From: Adhaeretor mobilis
GTDB taxonomy: Bacteria > Planctomycetota > Planctomycetia > Pirellulales > Lacipirellulaceae
Assembly: GCF_007741515.1 (NCBI RefSeq)
Contig: NZ_CP036263.1
Coordinates: forward strand, 4,947,178-5,011,177
DNA: 64,000 nt
Reading direction: 5' to 3'
Part shown: one piece after another, positions 16,712 to 25,249 of the stretch
How positions within the stretch are numbered: the first letter of the stretch is position 1
Layout of the letters: every line of letters starts with the position of its first letter
Notes under the pieces: generated by a model
Databases searched by the model: none
Told to the model about the DNA's origin: nothing
What the model saw: only the letters and a program-made list of their open reading frames with translations
Made by a program: the position numbers and the translations under genes

Positions 16712-17635
16712 TCAATAGCTGGCTTTCAATAACTTGCCATCCGCCCGATTGCCCAATTGTTGCAGGACTTGCGGTTCGATGTCTTCCTGGACAAAGCGAC
16801 TCGAACCATCGGCAAAAGCAAATTGTGCGCCGCCCGGGTGTGCACTACCAAAGCCACCGGTCACCAGCGGGCCCATCGGCGGGAGGGGATCCTCTCCCTT
16901 TTGATCACGCTTCCACCGGCGAGATTTCCGGAGGAAGTCGTTCTCGTCGAACCGTGAAGCATTTCTTAAGGTAGCCCGCGTACCGCTGACCCAACCGAGC
17001 TCGTCTTCATCCGCGCGGTACTCGCCGAAAAGAAGTGTCTGCGAACTACCATCGAGAATGTCCGTGTAGCGGAGCTTGCTATTCAGGAACAGTAGCCCGT
17101 TATTGTCGGCTGCGATGGGCTCTTCTCGACTATGGTAGTTGCCGGCGTAAGTTGTGCGTGCCGCAGTTCCCGCTTCGTTGATTTCCGCCCCTGGGAAAGA
17201 GGGGCATATGAACAAATCAACCGTCAACGCACGCACTTCGCTGTTCTCCTTGGCATATGCACCTGCCGATTGATCGAAGTGCCGGTAGGCATTGCTCATC
17301 TCCACGTAGGGAAGAATTTGCACAAGCCAACTCACGTGTTGGCCTTCAGGTTCACTGCGGATCGGCCCCTCAGGATTAATCGAGCCCGCGGGCAGGTGCT
17401 CGGTGGCGAATTCATAATTGTGCACCGCTAGGGCGAGTTGCGAGACGTTGTTCAAGCAGGAGCAACGCCGCGCCGCCTCGCGCGCCGCTTGCACCGCCGG
17501 TAAGAGCAGCCCCACCAGTACGCCGATGATCGCGATCACGACCAATAGTTCGACGAGGGTAAAGCCGCGGCGCCTTGTGCAGTGCTGCGATGTTCTTGGA
17601 CGAACGGGATTTTGACGGGAGGGGTTGGTAGGCAT
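16712..17635 (-). CDS. DUF1559 domain-containing prepilin-like protein
   Basis: The 307-residue protein starts with a type IV prepilin signal: [20 protein letters not shown], cleaved after Gly and with Glu5, then [10 protein letters not shown], the hallmark of DUF1559. The C-terminus has the H-X9-DG motif (HPGGAQFAFADGS). These proteins are extremely expanded in planctomycetes and are thought to be pseudopilin-like surface or periplasmic proteins, perhaps the main subunits of giant fibres. Here the gene is the last member of a minus-strand operon with pseudopilin and GspF genes, after a 146-base gap that contains a dispersed repeat. Confidence 0.93.
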   Translation of the reverse strand: MPTNPSRQNPVRPRTSQHCTRRRGFTLVELLVVIAIIGVLVGLLLPAVQAAREAARRCSCLNNVSQLALAVHNYEFATEHLPAGSINPEGPIRSEPEGQHVSWLVQILPYVEMSNAYRHFDQSAGAYAKENSEVRALTVDLFICPSFPGAEINEAGTAARTTYAGNYHSREEPIAADNNGLLFLNSKLRYTDILDGSSQTLLFGEYRADEDELGWVSGTRATLRNASRFDENDFLRKSRRWKRDQKGEDPLPPMGPLVTGGFGSAHPGGAQFAFADGSSRFVQEDIEPQVLQQLGNRADGKLLKASY

Positions 17636-17667
17636 GTGGAATCTCCTTGAGTTTAGGTTTGCTTAGA

Positions 17668-17760
17668 TGTCATTCCGAAGGGAGTCGAGCGAGCGAAGAA
17701 TCGCGATTGAACCTTGGGTTGAGCGGATTTCTCGGTCGCTGTCGCTCGGTCGAAATGACA
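17668..17760. repeat. Dispersed TGTCATTCCGA-type inverted repeat
   Basis: The element begins TGTCATTCCGA (17668-17678) and ends TCGAAATGACA (17750-17760), imperfectly complementary, with GAGCGAGCGAAG and CGGTCGCTGTCGCTCG inside. This is a familiar type of intergenic repeat (GTCATTCCGAGCG...CGGAATGAC). It separates the last DUF1559 gene from the pseudopilin genes and could reduce read-through. Confidence 0.7.
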
Positions 17761-17781
17761 TGATGTTGGACTCTTGCTTCT

Positions 17782-18207
17782 TTACGGTTCGTTAGTTGCT
17801 TCGGGCTCAGTTGAAAACCTATACGAACGCTTAATAGTACGAGTCGCGACCGAAAGCCGCGCCGTTACTTGAACTTCGCGCACCGTGCTTTCGTCGCCTA
17901 TCGATTTGGCGGCATCGCCGATGGCAATCTCAACTTGTGCGGCATCCAGGCTGGGGATCGTGCCGGCGGGGAGTTCCCAGGTCTCGCCGCGATAGTCGGC
18001 TGAGCTTTGTAGTTGTTGCCAGGCACGTTGGATACCGGCGGCTAACAGCAGCTCGGTCTGTCGTACTTGGTGCTGCGTGCGCAATGCTCGTCGCGTGTCC
18101 AGCGCGGTACGCACGGATGTCGTGACTATTGAAGTAGCGATCGCCAAGCACACCAGCACTCCGATGAGTATGGAACCCGCTCGGCTTGTTCTCGAACGTG
18201 CGATCAT
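17782..18207 (-). CDS. PilX/GspK-like minor pseudopilin candidate
   Basis: The 141-residue protein has a basic start and one hydrophobic helix (RAGSILIGVLVCLAIATSIV, about residues 10-29) preceded by Gly-Ser, a possible prepilin cleavage site. It lacks the FTLVE consensus and the Glu at +5, as GspK and PilX do. The rest is soluble with an RRAL..QVRQTELLLAAGIQRA helix. The start overlaps the end of the upstream pseudopilin gene by 4 bases (ATGA), showing translational coupling. The role as a minor subunit is inferred from position. Confidence 0.6.
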   Translation of the reverse strand: MIARSRTSRAGSILIGVLVCLAIATSIVTTSVRTALDTRRALRTQHQVRQTELLLAAGIQRAWQQLQSSADYRGETWELPAGTIPSLDAAQVEIAIGDAAKSIGDESTVREVQVTARLSVATRTIKRSYRFSTEPEATNEP

Positions 18208-18773
18208 GGCGACCCTCCTGTCGTTGTGTCGTTGCCCAGAAACCGACCGAGAACCGCTTCAACATGGAGTCGCACCTGTGGCGGAACGCCGACCAAGTGC
18301 GTTTCCTTGAGGAGAGTCAACACAGCGCGTGCCGGTTCGGCCAGCTCGGTGAATTGCACTTGGTAGTCTTGCGGGAAGGCGTACAGATCGTGGTAGGCCT
18401 GATTCTGCTGCGTCTTAGCATCCATACGTTGTTGCAAGCGAATCAAACCGGCCGGCTGCACTTGGTAGGTGATGGGACCTTGCCCGGGCACTTCGAGCTG
18501 CAAGGTTGGTGCTTGCTTTGATGCGAGTTGAGTCTGCTGGACAATGAACGTGATGCTCGTAGCTTGGTGAACATCGCTACGGAATTGCCGTGAAAGTCGC
18601 AGTGCTGTGCGCTCGACCTGAGATTGAGTGCGAGTGCCCGACTCGACGCGCATCGTACGGCTAACCATATTGATAGCCAAACCGAGCAGCACGCTGCCCA
18701 CGGAGATCGAAATCAACAATTCCACGAGCGTGAATCCCCGGGAGCGATGACGGCGATGCCTAGTTACTTTCAT
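18204..18773 (-). CDS. Prepilin-type N-terminal cleavage/methylation protein (GspJ-like)
   Basis: The 189-residue protein begins with basic residues then [20 protein letters not shown], a class III prepilin signal with Glu5. The C-terminal domain (SGTRTQSQVERTALRLSRQF, then a beta-rich segment) resembles GspJ/PilW-type minor pseudopilins in layout. The start overlaps the upstream gene by 4 bases. It likely joins a type II secretion or type IV pilus-like fibre tip in the periplasm. Confidence 0.8.
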   Translation of the reverse strand: MKVTRHRRHRSRGFTLVELLISISVGSVLLGLAINMVSRTMRVESGTRTQSQVERTALRLSRQFRSDVHQATSITFIVQQTQLASKQAPTLQLEVPGQGPITYQVQPAGLIRLQQRMDAKTQQNQAYHDLYAFPQDYQVQFTELAEPARAVLTLLKETHLVGVPPQVRLHVEAVLGRFLGNDTTTGGSP

Positions 18774-19255
18774 GGCGTGCCCTCGTCTGTTTTCACCTCG
18801 GTATTCGGTTCAGCTTCGCTCGCGGTCTTTGGGAGCGGATCGACCCAACCGACTAGCGACACGGGGGAACTCTTGCCGAGACGATCCCAAGCTAACTGCA
18901 TGAGAAGCCGCGTGCCGTATTCATCGGAGAGCAGCTCAACGGAAAGTTTGGGATTGGGCAACGCGGCCTCGATTTGTTCTGAGGGCTTAATCTCTTGGAT
19001 TGCCGTGGCGAGGTTCGCCTGGTCCAGGGTCGTGAGACGGTCGAGTTGATTGGAAAGCTCATCAAGGGCAAGGCGATAGTGGCGTGAGTCTTGCCACAGG
19101 CGACCCGTGCGTACCGTGAGAGAACCGACCACCGACAGGGCCACCACCAGCAACGTGGCAGCGACAAGCAACTCGGTAAGCGTAAAACCAGCGCGGTCTG
19201 GTGCCTTGCCTTGGGCAGAGGTCCGTCCTTTTCGCTTTGTGTTAAATCGGTTCAT
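18770..19255 (-). CDS. Prepilin-type N-terminal cleavage/methylation protein (GspI-like)
   Basis: The 161-residue protein has RAGFTLTELLVAATLLVVAL as its prepilin helix, with Glu5 conserved. The ATG at 19255 lies 4 bases after the stop of the upstream GspF-type gene; a TTG at 19276 would add 7 residues and overlap that gene. The soluble part is short and helical at first (LDELSNQLDRLTTLD), then beta-rich, ending in an acidic tail with many Glu and Thr. The GspI-like label rests on size and operon order only. Confidence 0.78.
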   Translation of the reverse strand: MNRFNTKRKGRTSAQGKAPDRAGFTLTELLVAATLLVVALSVVGSLTVRTGRLWQDSRHYRLALDELSNQLDRLTTLDQANLATAIQEIKPSEQIEAALPNPKLSVELLSDEYGTRLLMQLAWDRLGKSSPVSLVGWVDPLPKTASEAEPNTEVKTDEGTP

Positions 19256-19259
19256 CTGG

Positions 19260-20375
19260 TTAACCCAGCATTTCAATTAGTTGGTACAGGGGAGTCATCG
19301 TGGCGAGGGCAACAAACAGCACAGCCGCAGCCATGAGCAGAACGACGCAGGGCAGTAGCGCGTCGAGATAGGCATCCAGGCGTTGCGCTACACGGCTTTC
19401 CTTCCAGTCGGCCAAGTGCCGGAGGGTCCAAACGGTCGAATCGGTTGTTGTGGTATGCTGCAAGGCGCGAGATTCGGCGGGCGAGAGCAGTCGCGCTGTC
19501 GCGAGACTTTGCCACAGGTTGGCTCCCTGTTCCACTTCGTTGCGCACGAACAGCAATCGCTGCCGCACCCAAGAGTCGTAGTGATAGCGGGCTAAGGTCG
19601 ATAGCGTGCCTGGCAACGGCCGTCCCGCTTGGTGCGCAATCGCCAGTAGGTTCAGCAGGCTACCAGAGCGAAGCTGCCTGATCGGTTTGAAGAGTCTCGT
19701 TACAACATGACGCCGAAAAAAACGTCTTGGCCATTTCGCTCGCGTAAGCCAAACTCCCAGCAGCAGGACCACGATCAGTAGCGGGGTGAGTTGAATCGCT
19801 AAATTTGCAATGCGATTGAGAAGGTGAAACGACTCTGTGCCTTCCAAATAAAAGTCTCGTAAGATGGCATGGAATTGGGGGAATATCTTGACCACCAAAA
19901 AAGACAGCACCAGTAGGAGAAACACTCCGAGCAGCGTCATGTAGGCGCCGATCTGCCTGAGTCGATGGCCAACCTGACGAATCGTTTGATCAGATTGGTC
20001 GGTCAATCCGTCGAAGACTTCTGCAATGGTTCCCGATTGCATGCCAAAACGCACGGCGAGCGACTGTTCGTCAGAAAGTGTGCCGGGGGTTTGCTCCAGC
20101 GCATCGGGTAAGGGAGTTCCCGTGTTCAAGCGTTGCGCAAGGCGATAGAGTCGCCGCCGATAGCGGCCCCGATGTTCCTTGGCAAAACTTTCCACCAGCG
20201 GCGCAAGTTCCAGGCGCTCGGCGAGGCCCGCCGACAGAATCCGTAGTAGCCCCTGCTGCTTGGAAGCAAGCGTATCGGCCGGCCACCAGGGCGTGCTGGT
20301 CCAACGCGACCAGGGCCACGCGGGAAGATCAGAACGCCCAAAGAAGCGTGCAAAGGTAGGAAACAACTCACTCAA
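19260..20375 (-). CDS. GspF-type (T2SF) inner-membrane protein, third in the operon
   Basis: The 371-residue protein starts at a TTG (20375) with AAAGG upstream; no other start gives the N-terminal domain. Two T2SF cytoplasmic domains are seen: residues about 45-120 (LSAGLAERLELAPLVESFA, NTGTPLPDALEQTPG) and about 240-345 (LLAIAHQAGRPLPGTLSTLA, EQGANLWQSLATARLLSP). Each is followed by hydrophobic helices (ILVVKIF region at about 145-170 and the C-terminal VVLLMAAAVLFVALATM). GspF forms the inner-membrane platform that links the secretion ATPase to pseudopilus assembly. The gene is followed closely by pseudopilin genes. Confidence 0.85.
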   Translation of the reverse strand: MSELFPTFARFFGRSDLPAWPWSRWTSTPWWPADTLASKQQGLLRILSAGLAERLELAPLVESFAKEHRGRYRRRLYRLAQRLNTGTPLPDALEQTPGTLSDEQSLAVRFGMQSGTIAEVFDGLTDQSDQTIRQVGHRLRQIGAYMTLLGVFLLLVLSFLVVKIFPQFHAILRDFYLEGTESFHLLNRIANLAIQLTPLLIVVLLLGVWLTRAKWPRRFFRRHVVTRLFKPIRQLRSGSLLNLLAIAHQAGRPLPGTLSTLARYHYDSWVRQRLLFVRNEVEQGANLWQSLATARLLSPAESRALQHTTTTDSTVWTLRHLADWKESRVAQRLDAYLDALLPCVVLLMAAAVLFVALATMTPLYQLIEMLG

Positions 20376-20415
20376 AACGAAAGCCTTTCATGTTCTCTAG
20401 CTAACTCTTCTCTCA

Positions 20416-21681
20416 CTAATCAATCAAACCGTTAATCAAGCTCACCAACGGCATGAACAATGCGATCACAACGAAACCGACGACCAGTCCTACCGCAATC
20501 ACTGCAAAATGGGCCAAGTAGCCACTCGACCAACTCTGCCGGTCGCGAACGCGCGTGGAATAAAGTTTGGCCAACTGCCGCAGCAGCCGGATGCTCGGTC
20601 CGCTGTGCTTGCTGGGTTGCAGAGCATGGACCAACGAGGTGGGTAAACGTCGTGCCGCGACAGACTCCTGGAAATTAAGTTCCTGGCGCATCCGCTGTGC
20701 TTGCTCGACCTCTTCTGCGAGTTTCCAAGCTGTTCGCCGCGTTGTGATTAATTCGACACCGTTGCTCGCCAAGCGTAGTGCCGCCGGCAGTGTGAGCCCT
20801 GCGTTGAGAGATTCGGCCACCAGCCGCGATAGGCGTCCCATCGATGCAACTTGCAAGGAACTACCCATCGTGAGCGCGTTGCCCAAACGTCCCGGGGGGC
20901 CGCCCTTGCGCACCGCGCGAAACACGCTATGAATCCCAAGCGAGAGTGCGAGAATCGTCAGCGAGAAAGCGACCGGATGATCGAGAGTGAAACGCGATAT
21001 GGCCACCAACAGTCGAGTGATCGTTGGAAGTTGTATTTCGAAGTCGTTGTACATACTGTCAAAGACCGGGACGATGGAGACGCTCATGAAGATGAGCACG
21101 AGCAGCGCGCCCAAGCAAACAAGCGCCGGATAGAGTAGTGCTCGAATCCACTGCGAGCTGTTTTTATTCTCACGCAGAGCTTCGCCAAACATGGCGCTTA
21201 AATCTAAAACACTGCCTAAAGATTGCTGAGCATTGCCTCCCTGTCCGAGTAGCAACAACCACGGAGTGTCGGGATCTTTCGGATCACAGATCTCCTCGGC
21301 AGTGGCGCCGGATTCTAGTCGAGCAACGAGACGGCTCAGCTTGCGGCGCGAACTCCCTGGCGGTAATTCCTCTGCAAAGGCAGCGAGCGCCGGCACGAGC
21401 TGCTCGCGCTGCTCAAGCACTTGGGAAACTCGCTGAACGAGAGGCTGCTGCTCTTGCGATAGTTTATTGACGAGCGGCACCTCCAGGGATGGGGCACTTG
21501 CCGCCAGCTCGATGGCTGTTGACTCGACCACGATTTTTTCCAGCGATGTTACCTGCCTACCCTGAGCTTCGAGTTGCGCGGCCGCATCGGCAGCGCTATC
21601 GGCGGTGATTTGGCCGCGTTCCACGGAGCCCCCTTCATTTGGGCCCTCTGTATTCAGTGCTTCGTAAATGAATTCAGGCAT
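20416..21681 (-). CDS. GspF-type (T2SF) inner-membrane protein, second in the operon
   Basis: From the ATG at 21681 the protein has 421 residues and starts with MPEFIYEALNTEG, the standard GspF beginning. A TTG at 21705 overlapping the upstream stop would add 8 residues and cannot be excluded. Two T2SF repeats follow: about 80-165 (LVPALAAFAEELPPGSSRRK) and about 285-385 (SLNAGLTLPAALRLASNGVE), with membrane helices at about 180-205, 235-260 and at the C-terminus (VGLVVGFVVIALFMPLVSLI). It is the longest and most canonical of the three paralogues. Confidence 0.85.
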   Translation of the reverse strand: MPEFIYEALNTEGPNEGGSVERGQITADSAADAAAQLEAQGRQVTSLEKIVVESTAIELAASAPSLEVPLVNKLSQEQQPLVQRVSQVLEQREQLVPALAAFAEELPPGSSRRKLSRLVARLESGATAEEICDPKDPDTPWLLLLGQGGNAQQSLGSVLDLSAMFGEALRENKNSSQWIRALLYPALVCLGALLVLIFMSVSIVPVFDSMYNDFEIQLPTITRLLVAISRFTLDHPVAFSLTILALSLGIHSVFRAVRKGGPPGRLGNALTMGSSLQVASMGRLSRLVAESLNAGLTLPAALRLASNGVELITTRRTAWKLAEEVEQAQRMRQELNFQESVAARRLPTSLVHALQPSKHSGPSIRLLRQLAKLYSTRVRDRQSWSSGYLAHFAVIAVGLVVGFVVIALFMPLVSLINGLID

Positions 21682-21701
21682 GACGTTGTGGAAAGGACGG
21701 C

Positions 21702-22736
21702 TCAAAAATTAGGAAAAGTCGTGCGAGCGGCGAGGCCCTCAAGCAGTTGGGAAAACGGGCCGAACAGACACAGGCCATAGGCGAGCACTATGAGGCCCCC
21801 TACTGTGACACCTATGGCAGTCGGTAGCACCACCCGCCACGTTGCCGCGCGGTGTTGCGCGCGGCTGCGATAAGTCATTTCTGCGAAGAGCAATATCTCT
21901 GGCAACGATTGCTCGCCCAAATCACCGGTGAGCGCCCACCTCAACAGGGGCGGCAACGGGCGCAGGTGCTGGGAATCCGCAGGCAGGGTGTTCTCTTGCG
22001 CGTGCGATCTCGACAGCGCGTGTGCCGCGGCAATCAACGTCTGATCCTCCGTCACGGCCGCGGCCACGGGTAAGCTCTCGGACATCGACAAGCCGTTCTC
22101 GAGGAGCAGCCCTAGTTGATGCGCAAAGTTCGCATGCAGGGTGTCAGCTTGGTAGCGCCGTGAGCCGGGCACCAGTCGCTGCCAATTCCCTCGCCCACAT
22201 CGCCACAGCAACACGCCGACGAACATAAGCAGCGGAACGCCGATCGCCCAAATTGGTAGGCTCGTGCGTAGAAACATGAGCACTTGGGTATACCAACCGG
22301 GCGTCTGGCCAACTTGCACGTACATATTTTCGACCGTCGGTGCATACACCAGGCACAACACGATCAGGCCCAAGTAAGCGAGCCCAAGAATGATTAGTGG
22401 AGAGATCAACGAGCGCGTAAGCGTGCCGCGAAGCTTTCCCTCTGCGGTGGCTGTACGGCTTAAGGCGTCAAGCGTTGCAGAGAGCCGATTGCTCCGTAGC
22501 CCCGCTTCCAAAGCACTGCGGTAAACAGGCGGGAGTTCCCCGTTCTCTGTCGTTGCCGCGATTAACGATTGCCCTAAATCCGATCGCAGCGTGAGACTGC
22601 GATCGATCCGGCTTAACTCCTCTGCGACGACATCTTCGTTGTCCTGAGGGGCAAGCTGCGAAGGAATACCCACCTCAGCCAGCGCCGCCAGCTCGTCGTT
22701 AAGTGCCAACACATCTTGGAGAGTGATTTCGGACAT
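21702..22736 (-). CDS. GspF-type (T2SF) inner-membrane protein, first in the operon
   Basis: The 344-residue protein opens the operon. Residues about 8-85 form a shortened first T2SF domain (LALNDELAALAEVGIP, YRSALEAGLRSNRLSATLDA), followed by a helix (SPLIILGLAYLGLIVLCLVY). The second domain lies at about 205-310 (FAHQLGLLLENGLSMSESLP, LFAEMTYRSRAQHRAATWRV), and the last helix is VVLPTAIGVTVGGLIVLAYG. The pattern is that of GspF/PilC. No GspE ATPase or GspD secretin is present in the window, so these must be encoded elsewhere or the three F proteins serve another assembly. Confidence 0.83.
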   Translation of the reverse strand: MSEITLQDVLALNDELAALAEVGIPSQLAPQDNEDVVAEELSRIDRSLTLRSDLGQSLIAATTENGELPPVYRSALEAGLRSNRLSATLDALSRTATAEGKLRGTLTRSLISPLIILGLAYLGLIVLCLVYAPTVENMYVQVGQTPGWYTQVLMFLRTSLPIWAIGVPLLMFVGVLLWRCGRGNWQRLVPGSRRYQADTLHANFAHQLGLLLENGLSMSESLPVAAAVTEDQTLIAAAHALSRSHAQENTLPADSQHLRPLPPLLRWALTGDLGEQSLPEILLFAEMTYRSRAQHRAATWRVVLPTAIGVTVGGLIVLAYGLCLFGPFSQLLEGLAARTTFPNF

Positions 22737-23112
22737 ACCTTAGAAGCAAGAGAATTTCGTAACAAACCAGAAACGAGATGTGACCAGCCCTGATGAGGCG
22801 AGGGACGGCGCGACTATCCCATTGATGCGCGGAATCGAGGGATCTGTCTAAAGAAATGGTTTTTTAAGTTTTACCGCGAAGCGGTTTCTTCTTTCAGCCC
22901 AGGGTTGCGGCGCCAGCCTCTACCCTGGGACGAGAGATAATTTTGATCATTTACGCGTCACACGCGCTCTGATGCAGCCAGGACGGAACCCCTGCGGGGT
23001 ACGTGACTTTGCACTTCGAAAACCAGGGTAGGCCACTGCGTGACCAACCCTGGGCTGAAAGTCGCAACGCCGTTGGTGTACACGAATCCCAATACGGTTC
23101 CGAAGCCGGCAA
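22737..23112. repeat. Intergenic region with nested inverted repeats
   Basis: CTTTCAGCCCAGGGTTG (22891-22907) is perfectly complementary to 23045-23061. Between the arms are further paired motifs, such as TACCCTGG near 22921 and CCAGGGTA near 23022. No gene is supported here. The structure is that of a dispersed palindromic element, placed between the divergently spaced ends of the GspF operon and the membrane-protein gene. Confidence 0.7.
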
Positions 23113-23559
23113 TCACTTTAATGGTTTCGATCCAGCCTGCGGAAGTCGTGAAGCTTGTTCGCGACGAAGATCGGAGAACACTTCGAAGAGCGCCCAGGGG
23201 GCATCGACACTGCCCTTAACCACCTTGTGGGTGGCTCGGCGGTGGAGTTCCTCGCTATCGGCCGAGGCAACTTTGGGGAACGCAGCGGCAAGGTAACCGG
23301 GCAGTCCCATGATGATTGCCAACAGAACGGCAAACGACAAGCTGCCTAGTGAACGATTCAGACGCTGCATCCGGCGAGCATCCCGTGCTGCCTCGATAAC
23401 TCTCGGTCGCAGGTCCTCGGTCGGTTGGGCATAGCTGGCGGCGGCACGCACGATCGACTCCAACTGTGCGAAATCAGATGGCGGTTCGCTCGAATTGCTC
23501 TTGCTTAAATCCCCATTGAACAAGTCAGGACTAAACGGATTATGGTTGAAGCTAGGCAC
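23113..23559 (-). CDS. Small membrane protein coupled to an ECF sigma factor (putative anti-sigma)
   Basis: The protein has 148 residues from the GTG at 23559, which overlaps the sigma stop by 8 bases; the longer frame to 23700 runs inside the sigma gene and is rejected. The N-terminal 75 residues are polar, with a helical part (LESIVRAAASYAQPTEDLR). One membrane helix follows at about 88-108 (LSFAVLLAIIMGLPGYLAAA), then an outer segment of about 40 residues. No zinc-binding ZAS motif is seen. Gene overlap and topology fit a membrane anti-sigma factor, which is an inference. Confidence 0.65.
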   Translation of the reverse strand: MPSFNHNPFSPDLFNGDLSKSNSSEPPSDFAQLESIVRAAASYAQPTEDLRPRVIEAARDARRMQRLNRSLGSLSFAVLLAIIMGLPGYLAAAFPKVASADSEELHRRATHKVVKGSVDAPWALFEVFSDLRREQASRLPQAGSKPLK

Positions 23560-24145
23560 GCGGCACCGTCCTCTCTGTGCCGTTGGCCCTTTCGGGTCGG
23601 TCCACAGGGTCGAGCTTCTGCTGAAGCTTAGCCATCGCGTAGCGATAGCGACTGGCTGCGGTGTCGGGCGGGACTTCGAGGACTTCGGCGATCTGGGCAA
23701 ACGTCATGTCCTCCCAAATCTTCAGCACAACGACTTCGGACTGCTTGGTGGGAAGAGTACGCAACGCACTCCACACGGCCCGATAGTTCTCTTCCGTTTC
23801 TAGCTCGTCGACCGAGCGATGCGTCGATAGATCGATCAGACTGCCCGCGAAGATCAACCGCTTCTGCCGGCGGGCAATGAGCAACGACTCATTGCGAACC
23901 ATGCGTAACAAGTAAGGCCACGGCTGATCTGTCCGGCAAAATTTCCTCAGATTTCGCGCAACCAGAACCAGAGTCGCCTGCACGGCATCTTCCGCGTCGT
24001 GCTGGTTCCGCGTGATCGTTGTGGCATAGCGCACCAGTCGCTGAGAAGTGAGATCAAACAGCCCGCTGAGCGCAGACACACCACTCTGGGTGAGACGTTC
24101 GACGCAGACCGTCAACTTTTCAGGAAAAGTGGGGAGCTGATCCAT
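23552..24145 (-). CDS. ECF-type RNA polymerase sigma factor
   Basis: From the ATG at 24145 the protein has 197 residues; in-frame alternatives are ATG 24220 and GTG 24235. Region 2 is clear (RLVRYATTITRNQHDAEDAV, QATLVLVARNLRKF) with the following WPYLLRMVRNESL, and region 4 includes LPTKQSEVVVLKIWEDMTFA and AEVLEVPPDTAASRYRYAMA. This is a group common in planctomycetes. It overlaps the small membrane protein gene, which probably controls it. Confidence 0.88.
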   Translation of the reverse strand: MDQLPTFPEKLTVCVERLTQSGVSALSGLFDLTSQRLVRYATTITRNQHDAEDAVQATLVLVARNLRKFCRTDQPWPYLLRMVRNESLLIARRQKRLIFAGSLIDLSTHRSVDELETEENYRAVWSALRTLPTKQSEVVVLKIWEDMTFAQIAEVLEVPPDTAASRYRYAMAKLQQKLDPVDRPERANGTERTVPRA

Positions 24146-24235
24146 ACCCCTTAACGATGCGCGTTCCGGGGGAGTTTGTCTACAATTCCCGATATTTTCC
24201 CTGAAGGACGTACATGCCATGCAGTCAGTGCTCAC

Positions 24236-24628
24236 ACCTCACTTCAATAGCAGCAGTTAGCAGACATTCCTGCGTCCTTCGGGCCTGCCGCCGCCCGTGA
24301 GGCGTGGGCCGTCGCAGGTCAAGCCAACTTCCATAGAGATAGGGTATGACGACCTCCGGTGGTAGCTAGATATTCAGGGTATGCAGGTTCGAACTCGCAG
24401 TGCAATCCAATTACTGGCCGTATTTCGCCACAAGTCACATGCCAGTAACTACTTAGGGTCCCCCCGGGTGGCTATGTCGCCTTCTTTATCCGTTTTTTCG
24501 GAAATTCAGGATACCAATTTCCCCCTCGGCGCGCCTTACTAGGGTGTGGCTTTTAGCGGAGACCTATCGAGAGATACTGACCTGCCGGCCGCCTTCACTT
24601 CAGGCCGGGCCTTCACTTGAGATAGCGG
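24236..24628. other. Divergent intergenic region between two sigma-factor genes
   Basis: No gene is supported in these 393 bases. The genes on either side are transcribed away from it, so it should hold both promoters; I cannot place boxes with confidence. Confidence 0.5.
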
Positions 24629-25249
24629 ATGAGTGCCGAGTTCCAGAACGAGCCAGGTGGCGAACGAGGAAGCAATGGCTCTGCCCATTCTGCGCAAAGC
24701 ATGCCTAAACAGAATACCGCTGAGCAAGACAAGCACCGAGACGCGTTCGCGAGGCTCTTTGCGAAGCACGATCGCTGGTTGTTTGCTTATTTGGTAACAC
24801 TGCTGTCCAGCCCGGCAGATGCAGAAGAAGTATTTCAGGAGATCAGTGTGGTGATCTGGCGGAATTATGAGCGGTTTGAGCTGGGTACGGACTTTGTGAA
24901 GTGGGCAAGCGTGATTGCTCACAACCAGGTCCGCAAGTTTCGCCGTCAGGGTCGCCGGCGAGGATTTCAACTGAGTGATGCGACGTTGGATTTGATGGCC
25001 CAAGAGACAACTCGCCGGGCAGATCTTTTTGAATTTCGTCGCGAAGCGCTCCGCCACTGCATAGAGCAACTACCTGAGAATGACCAGCAACTAGTCCAAC
25101 TTTGCTACAGCGACGACGGCGGTAATTTCAAGACCGTCGCGGAGAGCATCGGCCGACCCGTGAATACCGTTTACAAAGCCTTGAATCGCATCCGTCGTGT
25201 CTTGCACGAATGTATCGACAGGAAGATTGCGCAGGAAGGCCTGCTATGA
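24629..25249 (+). CDS. Sigma-70 family RNA polymerase sigma factor (planctomycete ECF group)
   Basis: The 206-residue protein has region 2 at about 40-110 (FARLFAKHDRWLFAYLVTLL, SSPADAEEVFQEISVVIW, FVKWASVIAHNQVRKFRR) and region 4 at about 135-200 (ALRHCIEQLPENDQQLVQL, IGRPVNTVYKALNRIRRVL). The first 30 residues are a polar extension. Its stop overlaps the start of the FecR/LamG gene (ATGA), the usual two-gene arrangement in this phylum. Position at the head of the alpha-glucan gene run suggests that it controls that run. Confidence 0.92.
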   Translation: MSAEFQNEPGGERGSNGSAHSAQSMPKQNTAEQDKHRDAFARLFAKHDRWLFAYLVTLLSSPADAEEVFQEISVVIWRNYERFELGTDFVKWASVIAHNQVRKFRRQGRRRGFQLSDATLDLMAQETTRRADLFEFRREALRHCIEQLPENDQQLVQLCYSDDGGNFKTVAESIGRPVNTVYKALNRIRRVLHECIDRKIAQEGLL

